From assembly GCA_037074765.1 (NCBI GenBank), contig JBAMDO010000415.1, positions 1 through 26,611 on the forward strand: a stretch of DNA of 26,611 nt. Reading direction: 5' to 3'. Positions 1-11,203 of the stretch are shown here, piece after piece; the first letter of the stretch is position 1, and each line of letters begins with the position of its first letter. A program made the position numbers and the translations under genes. The notes under the pieces are model-generated. The model worked only from the letters and a program-made list of their open reading frames with translations, ran no database searches and was not told the DNA's origin. The DNA is from Mansonella perstans. Its lineage: Eukaryota > Nematoda > Chromadorea > Rhabditida > Onchocercidae.

Positions 1-521
1 CCATTTGATTTACAATCTAATACATTGATTCGTTTTTTTTTAGCAAAGGTTGATTGCTCTCTGATTGGTATGTGTGTGCGATTCGGTTCATTGGATACAT
101 ATTCATTTCGGATTTAGCAAAAATCTATTCAATAAGAGAGAGGGAGCGAGAGAGAGAGAGAGAGGAGAAGAAAAGAAGTAGGGAGAGTGAGAGGGTAAAA
201 ATGATTTATACCATTACTACCAATACAATATTTAGTAGAGGACAGAGTTTAGATTTTCACAACGTCGAAAATATTTCACTCTTTTTGCAACAGCCTTTTT
301 TGTGCTAAATTTCCATATACTCTCGAGAAATTCTATCATCTTTATCCTTTCTCTCTTTCTCTCTCTCTCTTTCTCTGTATTAACAAAATGGACATTTGGT
401 AAGGCTAAAAGAGGCTTGTCCAATTTATTTCTTCTCGCTCTCGTTATCACGGGAATTGTTAATGAGAAACGGAGTCTTCTATATTTTAAATAGGAAAAGA
501 AATCGATGGGACTGAAAAAAG
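1..521. other. AT-rich unique DNA with GA and CT tracts
   Basis: I see no gene here. A purine (GA)n tract lies at about 139-166 and a complementary pyrimidine (CT)n tract at about 345-376. The two could pair with each other as single strands. The open frames crossing the tracts are low-complexity Arg-Glu or Ser-Leu runs and do not look coding. Confidence 0.6.
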
Positions 522-637
522 AAAATTGGTGAATGACAGTTATAGGGGTCAAAATTGGTGAATGACAGTTGTAGGGGTCAAAATTGGTGAATGACAGTTA
601 TAGGGGTCAAAATTGGTGAATGACAGTTATAGGGGTC
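522..637. repeat. 29-bp tandem repeat, four copies
   Basis: Four head-to-tail copies of a 29-bp unit start at 522, 551, 580 and 609. The units are identical except for one A-to-G change in the second. Each contains GGTGAATGACAGTT and TAGGGGTC. The array ends in a T-run at about 643. Near-identity suggests a young minisatellite. No coding role is visible. Confidence 0.95.
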
Positions 638-1103
638 AAAATTTTTTTTTCGCTCAGTGCAAATTTCGTGTCTTGAATAAAAGAAAAAGAAATTTGAGAT
701 TGTTTGGATTGGTGGAAAATTTCTCTTCCTGATTTTGATTAATTAATAATGATCGACGATACAATGAGGAGGATATGACTTTAAATAAAAACATTCAAAT
801 AAGATTTAATTTTAAAATTTCATTTGTAAACTTTCTAATCAATTGTAAATTGAACATATCATCATCAATCAATCAATCAATTTTTCGTATCTGTTGAAAT
901 AAAAATTTTCAAGCAGACATCATCCATCATTATCACTTATATCAATATCATCAATTCCATCATTAGTCTGATAACAAATACCATTAATTTTAGTTTGTAT
1001 CCAATCATTGGAATGGTCATTTTATCAATAATTTGTTAAATCTCTTCTACATTTGTTAACTACAGGCATTGTAATAGTGAATTCAAGATTTATATCTCAG
1101 TTT

Positions 1104-1287
1104 CAATTTAAATTATAATTAATAAAAATTAAAGAAGATGAAGAAATACAGTTTGCAGGGAATATCAAATATAAGATTACAGTTTCTCCAATTTAAATTA
1201 TCATTATAATTAATTAAAATTAAATAAAATGAAGAAATACAGCTTTCAGGCAATATCGAGTATAAGGTTACAGTATAAGAGTTTCTC
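1104..1287. repeat. imperfect ~85-95 bp tandem duplication
   Basis: The blocks at about 1104-1187 and 1189-1287 share, in order, CAATTTAAATTAT, ATTAAAATTAAA, ATGAAGAAATACAG, CAATATC and TTACAG. Small insertions separate them. This is a local duplication that has drifted. An open frame on the minus strand crosses it but has no recognisable features. Confidence 0.75.
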
Positions 1288-2762
1288 ATTCTCTTTTTAC
1301 TGAAGGTATTTTTCAATTTATACATGAACTGGAATTTGCATTGTATTTTCATTCATCAACCTCACCGGAATAAAAGCATTACAATACCGGTTTTTATGCA
1401 ACAGAAGAAAAAAAGTAAAGAAATGAAAAACAGAATGAATAATTGGAAATGATCATTTGCAAAACAGCATTGCAGTAATATAAATGTGACAATTAAAAAG
1501 TGAGTGTATAATGGTTGACAGCTGTCAACAGTTTTCAAACAAATTCATCTTAACTGGTTAAATGAAAAAATAGCAATTTTGAAAGTAAATGCAAAAATTA
1601 ATCACATAGAAAGAGGAAGAAAAGAAAGCGAAGATAGAAAGTGAACGATATTTGCAACAATTCTAGAGTATAATGACAGAAATTTAGATAATTTATTCTG
1701 GCAATAATAGCACAATGCTTGGCTGCAAATATTTCAAATTTGTCCTTTATGAAGGACAATTTGTCACCTGTCATTGGCTCATTCAATATCTTATTCTATT
1801 CTGTAAGTCTAGAAATTTTATTTCAACTTCAGCATTCTTTTACTAAATGTTATTTTAGGAATGAGGAAAAAAGAAAATTTGAATTAACAGTCTTTCCTGT
1901 TCCTGAAAAATTTCTTTAAGTTGAACGAGGGAAAGTCATATAAGTCTGCTATCGTCAAACAAAATTGAGAGATAAAGTAGAAAATTTGGTGATATTGGCA
2001 GTGTCACCACTGACCATCAATTGGCTTAGTAAAAAGTTGGCCGCCGGTTGGTAATTTCACTAATTATCAAGAATGACAATAAATAGTATCATTTTCCTCA
2101 AGTGTCACCATAATTTCTAATAATATGTATATATTTCAAAATTTGTAAAAATTTTATCGAAGTTAATTTAATTAGATTTTAACACAAAAAAAACCCGGTA
2201 AAAAATAAATCAAAAAACAACTGTCAAAAAAAAAATCTTTTGATCTTTCAAATGATATCCTGAATGCTTTCCATTTTTCCGGCGATCATTTATAGATTGT
2301 ACGAAAGCGTAATGCATTGTTAACTAAGACATTTTATAGAAAACTGACCACAAGCAAAATATTTGGACTATAAGGAAAATATTTGAACAATTATTTTCAA
2401 CCAAACATATTTATTAATACAATCTTAAAAACTATTAATAATTTTTCATAATTGAAAAGACGGACAAAATGAATCATTCATATTGTGAAGCCATCAGCGC
2501 TGAATTTTATTCAAATAATAAATATTTAGCTTTGATCAATTGAAGGAAATAATTGGAAATCGGAAATTAATCCAAATTAGCTCAAAGACTTAATAATACA
2601 TACTTTTTATTTTGCAAAAGTATTGCTAAATTGATAATAGCTTCTAATAACTTTTAAACTTTTAAATGATAAATTTATCAGATTAGTTTCGACAATTTCT
2701 TGACGATTAAAAAATTTTTTCAAAAATTTCAAAAACTAATTTTCAGTCATTTTCAATTGTCT
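1288..2762. other. AT-rich DNA without a recognisable gene
   Basis: No convincing coding exon or RNA gene was found. A perfect 16-bp palindrome, GTTGACAGCTGTCAAC, lies at 1514-1529. A short region with balanced base composition lies at about 1985-2055. The short open frames on both strands here lack good codon character. Confidence 0.55.
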
Positions 2763-2866
2763 CCGATTAATATTGTTTTCCGATTAACATTGTTTTCCAA
2801 TTAATATTATTTTCCAATTAATATTATTTTCTGTTTAATATTGTTTTCCGATTAATACTGTCATTG
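2763..2866. repeat. ~17-bp degenerate tandem repeat, about six units
   Basis: About six units of the pattern CGATTAATATTGTTTTC follow head to tail, with substitutions such as CAATTAATATTATTTTC. This is an old minisatellite in intergenic DNA. Confidence 0.85.
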
Positions 2867-5578
2867 TCGCTTCATACTTTTTTGTGCTTTTCTTTAAAAT
2901 TTTTCTTTTAAAAATCGCTCGTATAATGATTTCGTTATATAATTTTTATTTTGTAAATTTCAAATTAATTGAAATAAGCGGCAATTTCTAAAAAAAACTG
3001 GGAAAAAAGGCGCGTTACAGCATGTAATAGTAAACTCATATCAATTAAGTCGTAGAATAATTTTAATCAATTTTCGAAAATTTCTACGAATTTCGATCAG
3101 TGATACTTTTTTTTTGGAAATCGTAAGCATTAATTAGTGAAATTATTGTCGAAATAATTACAAATAACTTAAAATGTTTTGTAAGCATATTTTATCGATG
3201 ATTGTGAACGATTATAAACTGATGATAATGATAATGATGATAAAGATGACGATGGAAATGAAACTATATTAATAATAATCATGTCATATGTTATCGATTT
3301 TCAAATTTCCATATCTGTCATATTTGACAGATCGACGATTTGCCATTTCATTTTTAATTTTTTCAAATTCATGAAGATGTTATAGGTTAGAGGAGGGAAA
3401 AATTAACATTTTAAAATAAACCAATCGACAAATGCTATGTTACATCATTACGATGTATATTTTTTCTTTTTTCTCAACCTGTTTTTTTCCTTTTTTTAAA
3501 TTTTGGAAACAGAAATAACTGTGCAAAAAAAACAAACGAAAATTTTAATAATCAGTATAACTTAGTAAAAATATGATGCAGTATTTCTTGTAATATCTTA
3601 TATTGCTTAAATAATTGTTATTTAATGTCTTGTATTGATTAATTAATTAATCGTACTTTATATTTACTGATTACTTAATCATATTTAATAAAATGATTTC
3701 AAACTCATAAATATAAATTGTTTCACTACATAATACAACAAATAACATAACAGCAAAATAGAAATCTTTAAGAGCAAATGTTAGGATTTAAGATGTAAGA
3801 GCTAGGATTTAAGAGCATAACAGCAAATGATGTTAAAAGTTTGAAATCGAAATATTTCATTTGGAAAAAGTTAAGTGACTTTGTATATTGATCAAGCATT
3901 TATATGTATCTACCTTAAATTTATCGATAAATGCTATGCTTCATCATTGCGACTTGTTTTTTTTTCTTCTCTATTTCTTTTTCAAATACAGAAAATTGAA
4001 ATGATTTTACAAAAAAAAAAAATTTAGTAATTAGTACAGTAACTGCATAACCAGTATGAAGTAAACAATGCCGAAAATTTTGTCAATTTATTATTTTAAT
4101 TTGGAAGACACAGTAGATGATTTAAAATGAAATTTTGAAAAATTAACAAAAAAATTTGATATTAGAAAACGAAATGATATATTTCATTATGGTACAAAGA
4201 TCATAAAATAATAGTTATCAAATTTCAAACTAATCAATGCATGAAATTTCGAATGAGAAATTTTAGAAAAAAAGATAACTAACATTTATCATTTCCAACG
4301 CTGCTGGTTAATACATTATGGAGGTTTCCACATAAGGAAATTTTGACATACTTGAGATACTTGAGATATGTGAGCGCATTATGGAAATTTCACGTACGTA
4401 AGATATGTAAGCACTGCCTTTTTTCTTGGAATTTCATCAACATTTTCAATTTTTTTCCCCCGCACAAAAAAATGCACCATGCGGCAAGATTATCGGAAAC
4501 CAAATGAATATTACCATAATTTTTTTGGAAGAATACTTTTTAAAAAAAGTTTAAGCAAAAATTTAATTGGGTTAGTTTGGAAGCTTCAAAATTAACTTCA
4601 TTTGAATATATTTCGAAAATCATTTAAGGGACTGTTTTTGAATTTAAGACGTGATCGAAAAAGATTAATGAAATTATTCAGGCAAAAAATTCGATCAAGT
4701 TTTGAAACAAAACGTAGCATTTCTTATACTGTAGTAACATACATGGGAATAATTTAAAAAATGTAATTATTACTAATGGCAGAATAAAATAGGAATAATT
4801 TAGAATGGAATAAATTAGAATAGATTAGGACAATAAATTATTATTTACGATAAATTTATTGGTGGAAATGTTGACAGCTAAATGCTAATGACATTAAAGT
4901 CAGTTGACAATTTTGTGCTTTTCCTAAGGTAAAAATATATTGAAATTTGAGATAAAATGAGAAATAAATGCATAAAGAATAAATTGTGGTAAGTGTAATT
5001 TTAATCAATTGCTTGATTATTTAATTATTTAATAAGTAAAAATAAAAACTATTCGATTATTTAGTAATTTCAGTTGAGATAATTTGATAATTCAAGTTTG
5101 TCATCATTTGTGAAACTAATTAATAGTGTCAAAGATGCAATTCACTTAAGCCTAAGATATCAACGAGGAATATTTGTTGAACAACAAATAGCATAAAGCA
5201 AAAGAAAGGTTAAGGAGGAATTAGAAAAGAATTGAATTCCAAATTATTATTTGATAGATAATATATTTTTTGAACAGAAAAATATAAAGTATTATATTGC
5301 GGCAAAATATTTACATTTGACTCGTGGAGGATTTATTATTAAATGTTAATTAATTGAACTAAAATTAATTCATAATGTTGCCAATTTTTATCTGTATTCT
5401 TACAAATAAGTAGCAGTAATGGATAGTATTATAGTATTATAATTATAGTATGATAATGCTAATTACCTAGCTATTTAATGATTTTCATCCGCTTAAATTC
5501 AAGCAAAAGAAACAAACATAAAAAAAAACTTTAACATTCATTTTGAAAAGATTTAAATCTTTATTTTAATTGAGCGAC
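2867..5578. other. AT-rich DNA, diverged internal repeat, no gene seen
   Basis: I see no supportable gene. A perfect hairpin with stem ATCTGTCA/TGACAGAT and loop TATT lies at 3313-3332. Segments at about 3420-3560 and 3920-4030 are diverged copies of one another, sharing CGA(C/T)AAATGCTATG and CATCATT(A/G)CGA followed by a long T-rich tract. At about 4310-4420 a short motif group (CATTATGGA, GATATGTGAG/GATATGTAAG) is repeated twice. Chance ORFs are all short. Confidence 0.55.
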
Positions 5579-5691
5579 AAATTTTGTTGGATAGAAATAT
5601 AAAAAACTTACCATAAGCAACACAAAATAAGTAGCAAAATTTGCTGCTTTACTGAAAGTAAAAGAAAGCAAAAAAAGTGTGATTTTTAAAA

Positions 5692-5744
5692 TAGTACTCG
5701 GCGTTGTGGTCGTGGCGACACAGGTTCGATTCCTGTCTTGGGCA
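5692..5744 (+). pseudogene. tRNA-His pseudogene, 5' half deleted
   Basis: This is the left-arm counterpart of the intact tRNA-His at 22998-23069. The acceptor 5' strand and most of the D arm are missing: sequence jumps from TTTTTAAAA straight into TAGTACTC, an ~85-base deletion relative to the other arm. The anticodon loop TTGTGG, the T arm with GGTTCGATTCC and the acceptor 3' strand CTTGGGC survive. The anticodon stem has changed from CCACG/CGTGG to CGGCG/CGTGG, which no longer pairs perfectly. It should not give a functional tRNA. Confidence 0.9.
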
Positions 5745-5800
5745 ACGGAGCAGGTGTTTGACAAGTGAACCGTTTTGTTATTTTCATTTCTAGAAATAGA

Positions 5801-5817
5801 AGTGCCATGATGGCACT
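5801..5817. repeat. short perfect hairpin AGTGCCA-TGA-TGGCACT
   Basis: A 7-bp perfect stem with a 3-base loop lies just past the tRNA pseudogene. The same hairpin is in the right arm at about 22926-22942. It follows the T-run expected to terminate tRNA transcription, and I do not know its role. Confidence 0.7.
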
Positions 5818-7934
5818 ATAACAGTAAATTATTTACCGATCAGTGAAATGTGATGTCAAAGTTTAAACATCAGTCGCATAATTTAGGAGAACAAATAAAT
5901 AAGAATATTTTCTTGATTAATTGAATAGCACACTAACAAACTTCTTTCCAACTTTGCCAATTTAATTAACGTCAAAAAAGCAACATGTATTGAAATCAAA
6001 TTTTAGTGAAGTGTTTATTTTCTTTTTTTTGTTTAACAATAATTGATTTCAATAAACAATGAAATTTTGTTATTATTATACTCTAAGAACTTGAATCGTC
6101 ATCAGTCATTATCAGTTATCATCACCAATCATAATCTTCATAATCATCATCAGTCATTATCCTCCTAATCATCATCGTTATCAATCATCGTCATCACTAA
6201 CCCTTGTCATCATCATTGTCATCATCGTATTCTATTTCTACCCAGAAACCTATACTTTACATCATATTCGCTGAATTGATTATTCGTTTATTTTGAAAAA
6301 AAAAACAATTGATGATAAATTATTTCTCGAAGTATCTTATCTTAGTGGATTGTCCTACCAGTGTATGTCAACTGTTGTCACAAATGATGAGTGTTTCACA
6401 TTATTTTACTGTAAATAATGCATCATATCATTACTACTACTATTACTACTATTAGTTTTTCAGATCTATAGCAACAACCATCACATATCAGCTGTATTTA
6501 TTTAATATCAATATTGATTTGTCTCCAAAAAATCCTACTTATTAATATGACAATAAAAGAACATTTACATTTTCGAGTTGTTTCATACATTCTTAATCAT
6601 GCATTTTTGTTATTAAATATTCATTTTTTTTTCCTAATCACAAATCCTGTTTAAATTCATCTCTCTTCGCATTTTCTATTAATGATTAGTTACATTTGAT
6701 CAGCTTTGTGACAATTACTGTAACAGCAATATTATAATGATAGAGCAAATTGAAAATTACATCACAATGGCGCAAATGTCAGCATAAAATGAAATGGCTC
6801 TCATTTAATGCCAAAAATGTCGAATTCCTTCCAAAAATTAACAAATCAAAAAAGAAAAGGTAAGAGAAAGTGACAATACTAAATTGTCCTATCAAAGATG
6901 AACTTGAATTTGATTCATTCCAATTAATATTTACAGTTATTCATTGCATTGTCTGTATTTTGAAAATTTTCTTTGATAAGTGTTTGAATAGTGAATTAAA
7001 TAATCTACACCGATAGCAAAACAACTGTGTACCGTTAGCAATTAATTAATTTTTTAAGGTAAGGTTTTGTTTACTTGGAGAAAAGACCGATATCTGAATA
7101 AGCATTTTGCTGACATTAAGGTCACGTTAAACTAACATTCAGTGTACTATTGAGGATTACTCTTGTAGAGTTTGCCTTTATGCGGGACAAATATAAGTGA
7201 GCAAAGGCTTTGATTTTTTGTCATTTAAATTCAAAACATCACAGGAGAAAGAGACATGCACACTTATGCATTTAAATATTGATATTTGCCAGTGATAGCG
7301 AGAATTGAAACGATAAATTTAAAAAAAAAAAGTATGAAAAATGCTATGTATTGAAAAGTTTCCGTTAAAGATTAAATCACATGAAATTTTTGCAAATTAA
7401 AAAAAAAGATGAAATTTTGTTATATAAACCTTATAAGAAGAAACGCTTTTTTCTTTCTACTTCAGTAGCTGCCATTTAAATCATTGTCTAATATCTACTT
7501 CCTTTTTTTATTATTTATAGCAATAATAACAATTAATAATAATAAAACAACAATAATAACGATGATGATAATAATAATAATAATAATAATAAACAGTAAA
7601 GAATGGACGCAACAAATTCGCAACAAACATTCCGTTTAAAATTCGGCAAACAAACTTCAGCAAATGATTGAAAGCATTTCAGTTAGGCTCATTGATCTTG
7701 TTTCTCAAATCTGGGCTGATGCTTGCATGTCCAACTGAAGCTAGCGGTTCACATATAGTGCCTCTGTGCATGTCGAAAAAAAGAGTCAAAGTTCAAAATG
7801 TGTTCAATTGCATTTTTTGGTCAAAGTTGAACAGTTTATGTCTTGAATTATGAATTAATTTCAAAAAAAAAAAAATGTGCAATGTAAATCACTGATATTT
7901 CCCAATATATCAATACCAAAATAACCATTGAATA
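5818..7934. other. arm DNA upstream of tRNA, no certain gene
   Basis: No gene is supported. An ATC/TCA-rich low-complexity stretch lies at about 6095-6230 and an (ATA)n microsatellite at about 7560-7592. A segment with higher GC at about 7060-7220 resembles neither a tRNA nor an snRNA that I can fold. Minus-strand mini-frames at about 7690-7790 lie downstream of the cysteine-rich gene. The right arm holds the same DNA at 20807-22920. Confidence 0.5.
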
Positions 7935-8684
7935 TTATTTTAATGGTATGAATAAAAGTCGTGGAGTTTTTGGGCATATATTGCGACATTTCAGGTTTAT
8001 GCATAAACGAATCAGATGTAATGTGTCCAGTGCTTCCTGTTCACCCTGTTCACCGGGTGTATGCCCGAGATTGCTTGCTACTGTCTAAATAATTTAATTA
8101 AAATTTTGATTAATGATAAATTCATTCTAAGGTTTCAGCTTGTTTTTTTGTTTTTTTAAAACTATGATAGCATTTAGCGTTATTGACAAATACGAAAGAC
8201 TTATCGACGGCATCATTTCATCTTCAATTTATAGACTTAAATATTGTTCAATTTATACTAAAATTATGCAAATAATAGAAACTAACATTTGCAATATCAT
8301 TCCAACATGCCATTCTGCAACACAGACATGCATTCTTCTCTTGCTGTTCCACTGTACATACATTTGTTGCTGCTTCATCAAGTTGCAATTCTAAAAATAT
8401 AACCGTATTTTGCAAATAAGTTATAAAATTAAAATAAATTTATTAAATTGAATGCAAGAACTAGTCTGCATCATGCTGCAATTAATTTTACTGTCAATTA
8501 AAACGAATGTAATTATTTGTTTGATATTTTCCTGAAAAAAATTAGCATAGCTTGATTTTAATTATTTAATTCTCACTGTATAAGTCATTTTCAATCATTT
8601 GATAAAATAAAAATTCTTACCTGGCGAAGCTAATAAGTTAGTGATGAAAGCTGTCATTAATATCGACTGGGAATGTAACTGCAT
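7935..8684 (-). CDS. small cysteine-rich secreted protein, three exons (left-arm copy)
   Basis: Proposed exons are 8684-8621, 8390-8287 and 8084-7935, giving about 105 residues ending in TAA. Splice sites are CCAG|GTAAGAAT ... TTTTTAG|AATTG (phase 1) and CAAAT|GTTAGT ... ATTTAG|ACAG (phase 0), with introns of 230 and 202 bases. Frames join without stops. Residues 1-21 (MQLHSQSILMTAFITNLLAS then P) look like a modest signal peptide. The rest has eight Cys in the order C-x9-C-x-C-C-x3-C-x33-C-x4-C-x3-C, including the motif CLCCRMACW. Upstream of the ATG is TATTTTAG|CAG, a possible trans-splice or 5'UTR acceptor. The frame stays open back to that acceptor, so the exon could also be internal. No family was recognised. 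Function is unknown, and secretion is inferred. The exons appear identical to the right-arm copy. Confidence 0.6.
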
Positions 8685-8968
8685 TATTTGTTTCACTGCT
8701 AAAATATTTATGAATAGAAAGTCTAAAAATTTTTTTAATAATGCTTTCATACAAATTGAAATTGGAAATTGGGAACAAACTATTGTAATAAAATACTTAT
8801 AATAATAAGCATAGTAAAATAATTATACGTTCAAGTTCAGTTGAATGGTTAGAATTGGAAATAGAATTAATTTTTTTATTACAATTGTCAATGAAACTTC
8901 GAATTACAATTACAATTGAGGGTGAATTACAAATGACTAAAAAGGCATTTTTCAAATCAAAAACGAAA

Positions 8969-9075
8969 AGACATAGTATTAACTGCAAATAGAAGAGATA
9001 TAGTATTAACTAGAGATATGATATTAACTAGCGATATAGTATTAACTATAAAAGAGATGTGGTATTAACTGTAAA
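8969..9075. repeat. AGTATTAACT-type tandem repeat
   Basis: Five spaced copies of (A/T)(T/G)(A/G)TATTAACT occur with AGATAT spacers. The mirror copy is at about 19665-19770. It lies upstream of the cysteine-rich gene in both arms. This is a degenerate minisatellite. Confidence 0.75.
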
Positions 9076-9109
9076 TATAAATAGCTTAGTAAATATGTTA
9101 ATATTAGAA

Positions 9110-10310
9110 CAATGAAACTATGGTGGAGTGATTTTTTTGATTCTTAGTATCTGCAATAAAAAAAAATTTTAACAAATGCTTCAAAATTAAAATAGTTGAT
9201 AACTTTCACAATGGAAATTTTCACTATTTGCAAAATATATAAAATTTTTAAAAGAATTTTTAGCGTTAAAAAAATTTTTCCAGTATTTTTTTCCGTCATC
9301 CAGTTCATATGCATTTTAACATATAGAAATTATCATGCAGACATGCAGGCATGCATGCAACTTGTAAGAGATTCATACATGAATATAAATCTATTTCATT
9401 TTATGGTATCAATAAATGAAATACAGATTAACTTACTGCATATTTTACTACTTCAATCTCTCCTAAATGAATAATGATATGAATAAAATATATATTTCAA
9501 AAAGTTTTGAAAATTTGATTAAAAATGTAAAATAATTTTTTTTTCATTTCATAATAGGCGAACAATGAAATAAATGGAAATTTTCATTATTACCTTTTTC
9601 AGCTCAATTGCAACTTATCCAAGCTAAATATGGGAAAGGAAAAGGCAGTATCTAGTATCTATGGAGAATATTTCTATTTTTTTTATGGCTGTCTAAAAAT
9701 CACATAAACTGTATCATTTTTCATCTCTTCCATGGCTTTCTATTTTATTTCATTATTCGCCTACATGCTTTACTTTTTTTAAATTTTCCGATTTCAAAAA
9801 TTTCAAATTTACTTTACCTTTTTTCTTTAAACTTAAATTCGCTCTAATTTTACCTTCTTTCTTTCCCAAAGTTTGGTTATATTCAAAAAAGAAAATCAGC
9901 CTAATTTAATGAAAACAGTAAGAATTTTCTATCACATTCCATCCTACATTATCAAGCTATTATTAGCATTTGTTGAAAATATCGTTCCACCATTACGAGA
10001 ATTTCAAATTTCACCTAGAGAATGATGAATCAGGTCTTTGTAAAGACATTAATCTTTTAAAATTTCCAACAAATTAATTAACTTTCCCCAAACTATTGCC
10101 CCAAAACTATTTGATCTATCTGACTGTATTTAAAAATTAGCAATCAATCGATCGATAATGTTGATTTCTAATTTTCCCGTAGATTCCTTAGTTAATTAGT
10201 GAATGCCATCTTAATAATTAATCCTTGATGGATTGCAGATGCTAAGAATGCGAAATCATTCTCCTATAAATTCTATTATTCTAACACTAACATATTTCAT
10301 ATTTTCATTT
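9110..10310. repeat. older palindrome nested inside the arm
   Basis: GCGAACAATGAAATAAA at about 9558-9574 is inverted as TTTATTTCATTATTCGC at 9744-9760. TTGCAGATGCTAAGAAT at about 10236 is matched in reverse by TTGCAGATACTAAGAAT near 9150. The two halves of about 550 bases are clearly diverged, so this inversion predates the large arms. No gene is seen in it. The mirror image is at about 18430-19630 and the 3' half recurs at 23241-23800. Confidence 0.65.
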
Positions 10311-10708
10311 CAACCTCTATTTGCTTTATAAATATATAAATTAGTTTTGACTTACATCTACAATTAATATCAAAAATATTTACTGTCAGTTATGAATATT
10401 ATTATTGGGACTGAGAAATATCTTTAACCTTTAACCTTTCATAACGATAACTTTGTTACTTTTCTAAATCAACATACTTTTCCAATTCCTTAATTAATTG
10501 TGATAATTAGCCAATTTCTAACAAACGTGCGAAAGAAATAACATTTGAGACAACGTGGATATCGTGGCACTTTTCATTTCAACAATTAAGTATTATTAAT
10601 TAATTAAGAGAGAGTTTAATTAATTAATAAAAATAAAGACAGAACAGAACAGAATATTCTCATCATATTACAACACTATTTAACTGTTACTGGTTGATGG
10701 TTCTCATA

Positions 10709-10822
10709 TAGCCCCTGGAGGGCTTCCAAAAAATATCATTACTATCATAAATACTCTCCTGCACGGAAATCTTTAGTAAAAGGCGAAAGATTTTCACGGT
10801 CAAATGCAGGAGAGCAAGACGA
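10709..10822 (-). ncRNA. U5: U5 snRNA, copy 1
   Basis: Read on the minus strand, the core holds the invariant U5 loop 1 segment CGCCTTTTACTAA closed by AATCTTT/AAAGATT. Outside it is a perfect 10-bp stem CTCTCCTGCA/TGCAGGAGAG. An Sm site ATATTTTTTGG and a 3' hairpin AGCCC-TCCA-GGGGCT follow. The length of ~114 nt is close to the usual 116. Loop 1 of U5 contacts both exons during splicing in the U4/U6.U5 tri-snRNP. The 5' end is set by PSE spacing equal to that of U2. An alternative start about 9 bases upstream would allow an outer stem CATTATT/AGTAATG. Confidence 0.94.
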
Positions 10823-10858
10823 ATAATGTATTCATTTGATCATTCTTATAGACACTCA

Positions 10859-10880
10859 CGCAAGAATTGTTCAGTGGTTC
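10859..10880 (-). promoter_or_regulatory. PSE-like element of U5 copy 1
   Basis: GAACCACTGAACAATTCTTG (minus strand) ends 36 bases before the proposed U5 start. It matches the block before the other U5 genes and resembles the U2 block (AAC, then ATT and GCT or CTT ending in GC). It is the expected site of the snRNA-activating protein complex. No TATA box is visible, as expected for pol II snRNA genes. Confidence 0.7.
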
Positions 10881-11077
10881 AATAGAAAGGAGAGACAGGC
10901 AGAGAAAAGCACTCTCGGTTGTGATAGGATTGAATTTGGCATTTCAAAAAATTATTGAAATCTTTAACAAAATTACTGACTGACTGACCTTTTTTGTTAG
11001 AAACTCCCACTCTAAACTAATATCCTTTCCTTTTTTCTCTCTCTCTATCTCTTTCTCTGTCTGTCTTTCTTACGACT

Positions 11078-11099
11078 ATTTAATTCAATGCAACCAATC
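11078..11099 (+). promoter_or_regulatory. distal CCAAT block of U2 copy A
   Basis: TATTTAATTCA, one base, T or A, then GCAACCAATC: this block is conserved with the block at 12255-12276 ahead of the other U2 class, although the surrounding DNA differs. It lies about 140-160 bases before the U2 start. Other copies are at 17643-17664 (-), 24574-24595 and 25751-25772. It is a candidate distal activator element. Confidence 0.55.
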
Positions 11100-11180
11100 T
11101 CTCCACTCTTATGTCACTGCAAGTAATACACAGAAAAAGAAAAAGAGAATGTCCTTTATGAAACTGCCAAAAAATTTTGA

Positions 11181-11203
11181 AACCCATCGGATGTTTGCTG
11201 CCG
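11181..11203 (+). promoter_or_regulatory. PSE-like element of U2 copy A
   Basis: AACCCATCGGATGTTTGCTG followed by CCG lies at -59 to -37 from the U2 start. The second U2 class has AACTCATCCGAAATTTGCTG at the same distance, while the bases on either side differ. That is the signature of a conserved proximal element. Confidence 0.75.

Noticed and set aside
522..637. CRISPR array
   Set aside because: The 29-bp units follow each other directly with no unique spacers, and the DNA is eukaryotic.
7668..7853. 61-codon frame with a hydrophobic start, resembling a signal peptide
   Set aside because: It begins at TTG, not ATG. The in-frame sequence varies between arms by amino-acid-changing substitutions, and no splice context supports it.
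8611..8700. U1 snRNA, because of CTTACCTGGCGAAG followed by ACTGCATTATTTG
   Set aside because: The spacing is far too short for U1 and stem-loops I-III are missing. On the minus strand CTTACCTGG is the 5' splice site CCAG|GTAAG of the cysteine-rich gene.
9196..9474. 92-codon frame in left arm and its mirror at 19267-19545
   Set aside because: AT-driven composition (Ile, Phe, Asn), no recognisable domain. Identity between arms is expected from the duplication and is not evidence of selection.
9635..9660. U4-like GGCAGTATC motif
   Set aside because: Only the short motif is present. No U4 5' stem-loop, U6-pairing region or Sm site follows.
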